Shown in pieces: positions 63,003 to 64,000 of a stretch of DNA of 64,000 nt (position 1 is its first letter; every line of letters starts with the position of its first letter). Both the position numbers and the translations under genes were made by a program. This stretch comes from a bacterium BRH_c32 (lineage in GTDB: Bacteria > Bacteroidota > Ignavibacteria > Ignavibacteriales > Melioribacteraceae). Where the stretch lies: positions 41,844-105,843 of the forward strand of contig LOEU01000032.1 of the NCBI GenBank assembly GCA_001516025.1, written 5' to 3'. The notes beneath the pieces were generated by a model. The model had not been told where the DNA came from. It searched no databases and was given only the letters and a program-made list of their open reading frames with translations.

Positions 63003-64000
63003 ATGAAAAAAACAAGATTCATTACAGTTACTCTTCTGACAATAACACTTTTCTCTTCAACTTTAATTAAATCGCAATGGGAGGTGCAAAATAGCGGTAC
63101 TACAAAAAACTTATATGGGATTTGCTTAATTGATTCATTGAACGTATGGATAACAACAAGCACATCCGAATATTTACAAACAAAAGATGGAGGGAAAAAC
63201 TGGGAGTTAAAGGAGATAGAGGGTGAAGACTATCTTAAGAGTATATTTTTTGTAAATAAGAAAGTAGGATATGCTACCGGGGGATTGGATAAGATTTATT
63301 CGACAAAAGATGGAGGAGATACATGGGAATTATATGATACAACGTATAATTATTCATTCCAGGATATTCAATTTATAGATGAAAATAATGGCTGGATAGT
63401 TGGATATATGTTTATTGATGAAGGGCATAGTAAAGGGATAATTCTTCATACCTCAAATGGTGGCAAAACATGGGAAACACAATTAGCGATTGGAGGGGAC
63501 TCACCTTATAAACTTATTAAATTCAACTCAATAAGAATGAAAGATGAAAATATAGGTTGGGCTAATTCTTCTCCACCACATGATGGTTTTGGGGATACAG
63601 ATGTATTTAAGACTGAGAATGGCGGCATCCAATGGGAATTTATAACTACTTTTAGGAGACCTACTTTAAGACTAAAACTAGCTAGTGGAGACACATTATG
63701 GGCAGGAGGATGGGGTTTCGAAGTTTTTGCAGCTTCACCGGATGGAGGCAAAACATGGTTAAATACCGATTGGGACAACTATCGCTATGTGGCTGGGTTA
63801 TCTCCATATACAGGGAAAATTGGTTGGATGGCTTCTCAACATGATTTTAATGATTCAACCTATCAATTAAATTTTACGGAGGATATGGGTGCAACGTGGA
63901 CTAAAGAATTAGAAATTAAGGGTAGAATAGTTGATTTAGAAAATAAAGATGGATATTTGTGGTTAGTCGGCTATAATGGATTAATAATGAGAAAGAAAAT
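63003..64000 (+). CDS. Secreted Ycf48-like beta-propeller protein (3' truncated by window edge)
   Basis: The frame opens at ATG 63003 after GAGGGG and stays open to the window edge (332 codons). A signal peptide (1 to about 25, ending LIKS) is followed by WEVQNSGTTKNLYGIC. Repeated motifs of the BNR/Ycf48 beta-propeller kind follow: TKDGGKNWEL, TKDGGDTWEL, SNGGKTWET, TENGGIQWEF, SPDGGKTWLN and EDMGATWTK. Each is an Asp/Asn-box-like turn ending in a Trp, about 40-55 residues apart. In this lineage such proteins are often large cell-surface proteins ending in a T9SS sorting domain, which would lie beyond the window. Function unknown; a sialidase-like or adhesin-like surface role is only a possibility. 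Confidence 0.83.
   Translation, partial: MKKTRFITVTLLTITLFSSTLIKSQWEVQNSGTTKNLYGICLIDSLNVWITTSTSEYLQTKDGGKNWELKEIEGEDYLKSIFFVNKKVGYATGGLDKIYSTKDGGDTWELYDTTYNYSFQDIQFIDENNGWIVGYMFIDEGHSKGIILHTSNGGKTWETQLAIGGDSPYKLIKFNSIRMKDENIGWANSSPPHDGFGDTDVFKTENGGIQWEFITTFRRPTLRLKLASGDTLWAGGWGFEVFAASPDGGKTWLNTDWDNYRYVAGLSPYTGKIGWMASQHDFNDSTYQLNFTEDMGATWTKELEIKGRIVDLENKDGYLWLVGYNGLIMRKK

Noticed and set aside
1..64000. CRISPR arrays, tRNA or rRNA genes, integrases
   Set aside because: No regularly spaced direct repeats, no cloverleaf-like spacer and no recombinase or transposase family motif was seen on either strand.

Overview
The window is AT-rich bacterial chromosome, densely coded on both strands. It most likely comes from an Ignavibacteria / Bacteroidota-Chlorobi group organism. 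The reasons are a type IX secretion (T9SS) C-terminal sorting module with the YPNPFNP signature (around 21030), Bacteroidota-typical families (DUF4920, DUF5020-like, DUF4905-like, haem-binding CxxCH protein, TlpA-TPR fusion), a ferredoxin of Chlorobi type, and secreted proteins with short MKK-type signal peptides. No rRNA, tRNA, CRISPR array, integrase or insertion sequence was recognised. The lineage is an inference from protein character, not from a search.

Layout. 3-743 is the 3' end of arginine decarboxylase. 927-4200 (minus) is a nucleobase-uptake operon: UraA-type permease, Tsx-like outer-membrane channel, AzgA-type permease, with a probable attenuator in its leader. 4583-12578 (plus) is a run of tightly abutting genes: SpoIID/LytB protein, glycosyltransferase, BatA-like vWA protein, HflX, histidine ammonia-lyase, corrinoid protein. 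12751-20714 holds an M24 peptidase, a glutamine amidotransferase, a PAS histidine kinase with the TsaC/Sua5 tRNA-modification enzyme, a membrane cyclase-like protein, histidinol phosphatase, ferredoxin and a hypoxanthine-DNA glycosylase. 20784-21283 is a decayed T9SS-exported protein. 21392-28643 holds an M16 protease with a DUF4920 protein, PriA, RluE and a Yip1 protein. 28742-32322 joins tryptophanase, a DUF4905-like protein and the AMMECR1 and MEMO homologues.

32329-44062 holds a lipoprotein, SerC with a DUF1015 protein, a TlpA-like thioredoxin, OsmC, 5-formyl-THF cyclo-ligase, a PspC protein, a sigma/anti-sigma pair and AlaRS. 44194-51954 (minus) is a five-gene run: aldehyde dehydrogenase, TolC, adaptor, RND pump, crotonase. 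52097-55804 holds PhoH, an archaeal-type GatE and a haem-binding protein. 55916-62582 is the pyruvate dehydrogenase complex (E1-E2-E3) followed by a TPR protein. 63003 to the end is a truncated Ycf48-like beta-propeller protein.

The strongest points for follow-up are: a GatE (normally archaeal) with no GatD beside it; a class III cyclase lacking its base-recognition and transition-state residues; a histidine ammonia-lyase whose MIO tripeptide is Ser-Ser-Gly; an RND pump lacking the canonical proton-relay aspartates; and a tryptophanase-AMMECR1-MEMO operon with no radical-SAM partner. I did not find a clearly defined, wholly new multi-gene system; the last of these is the nearest candidate.
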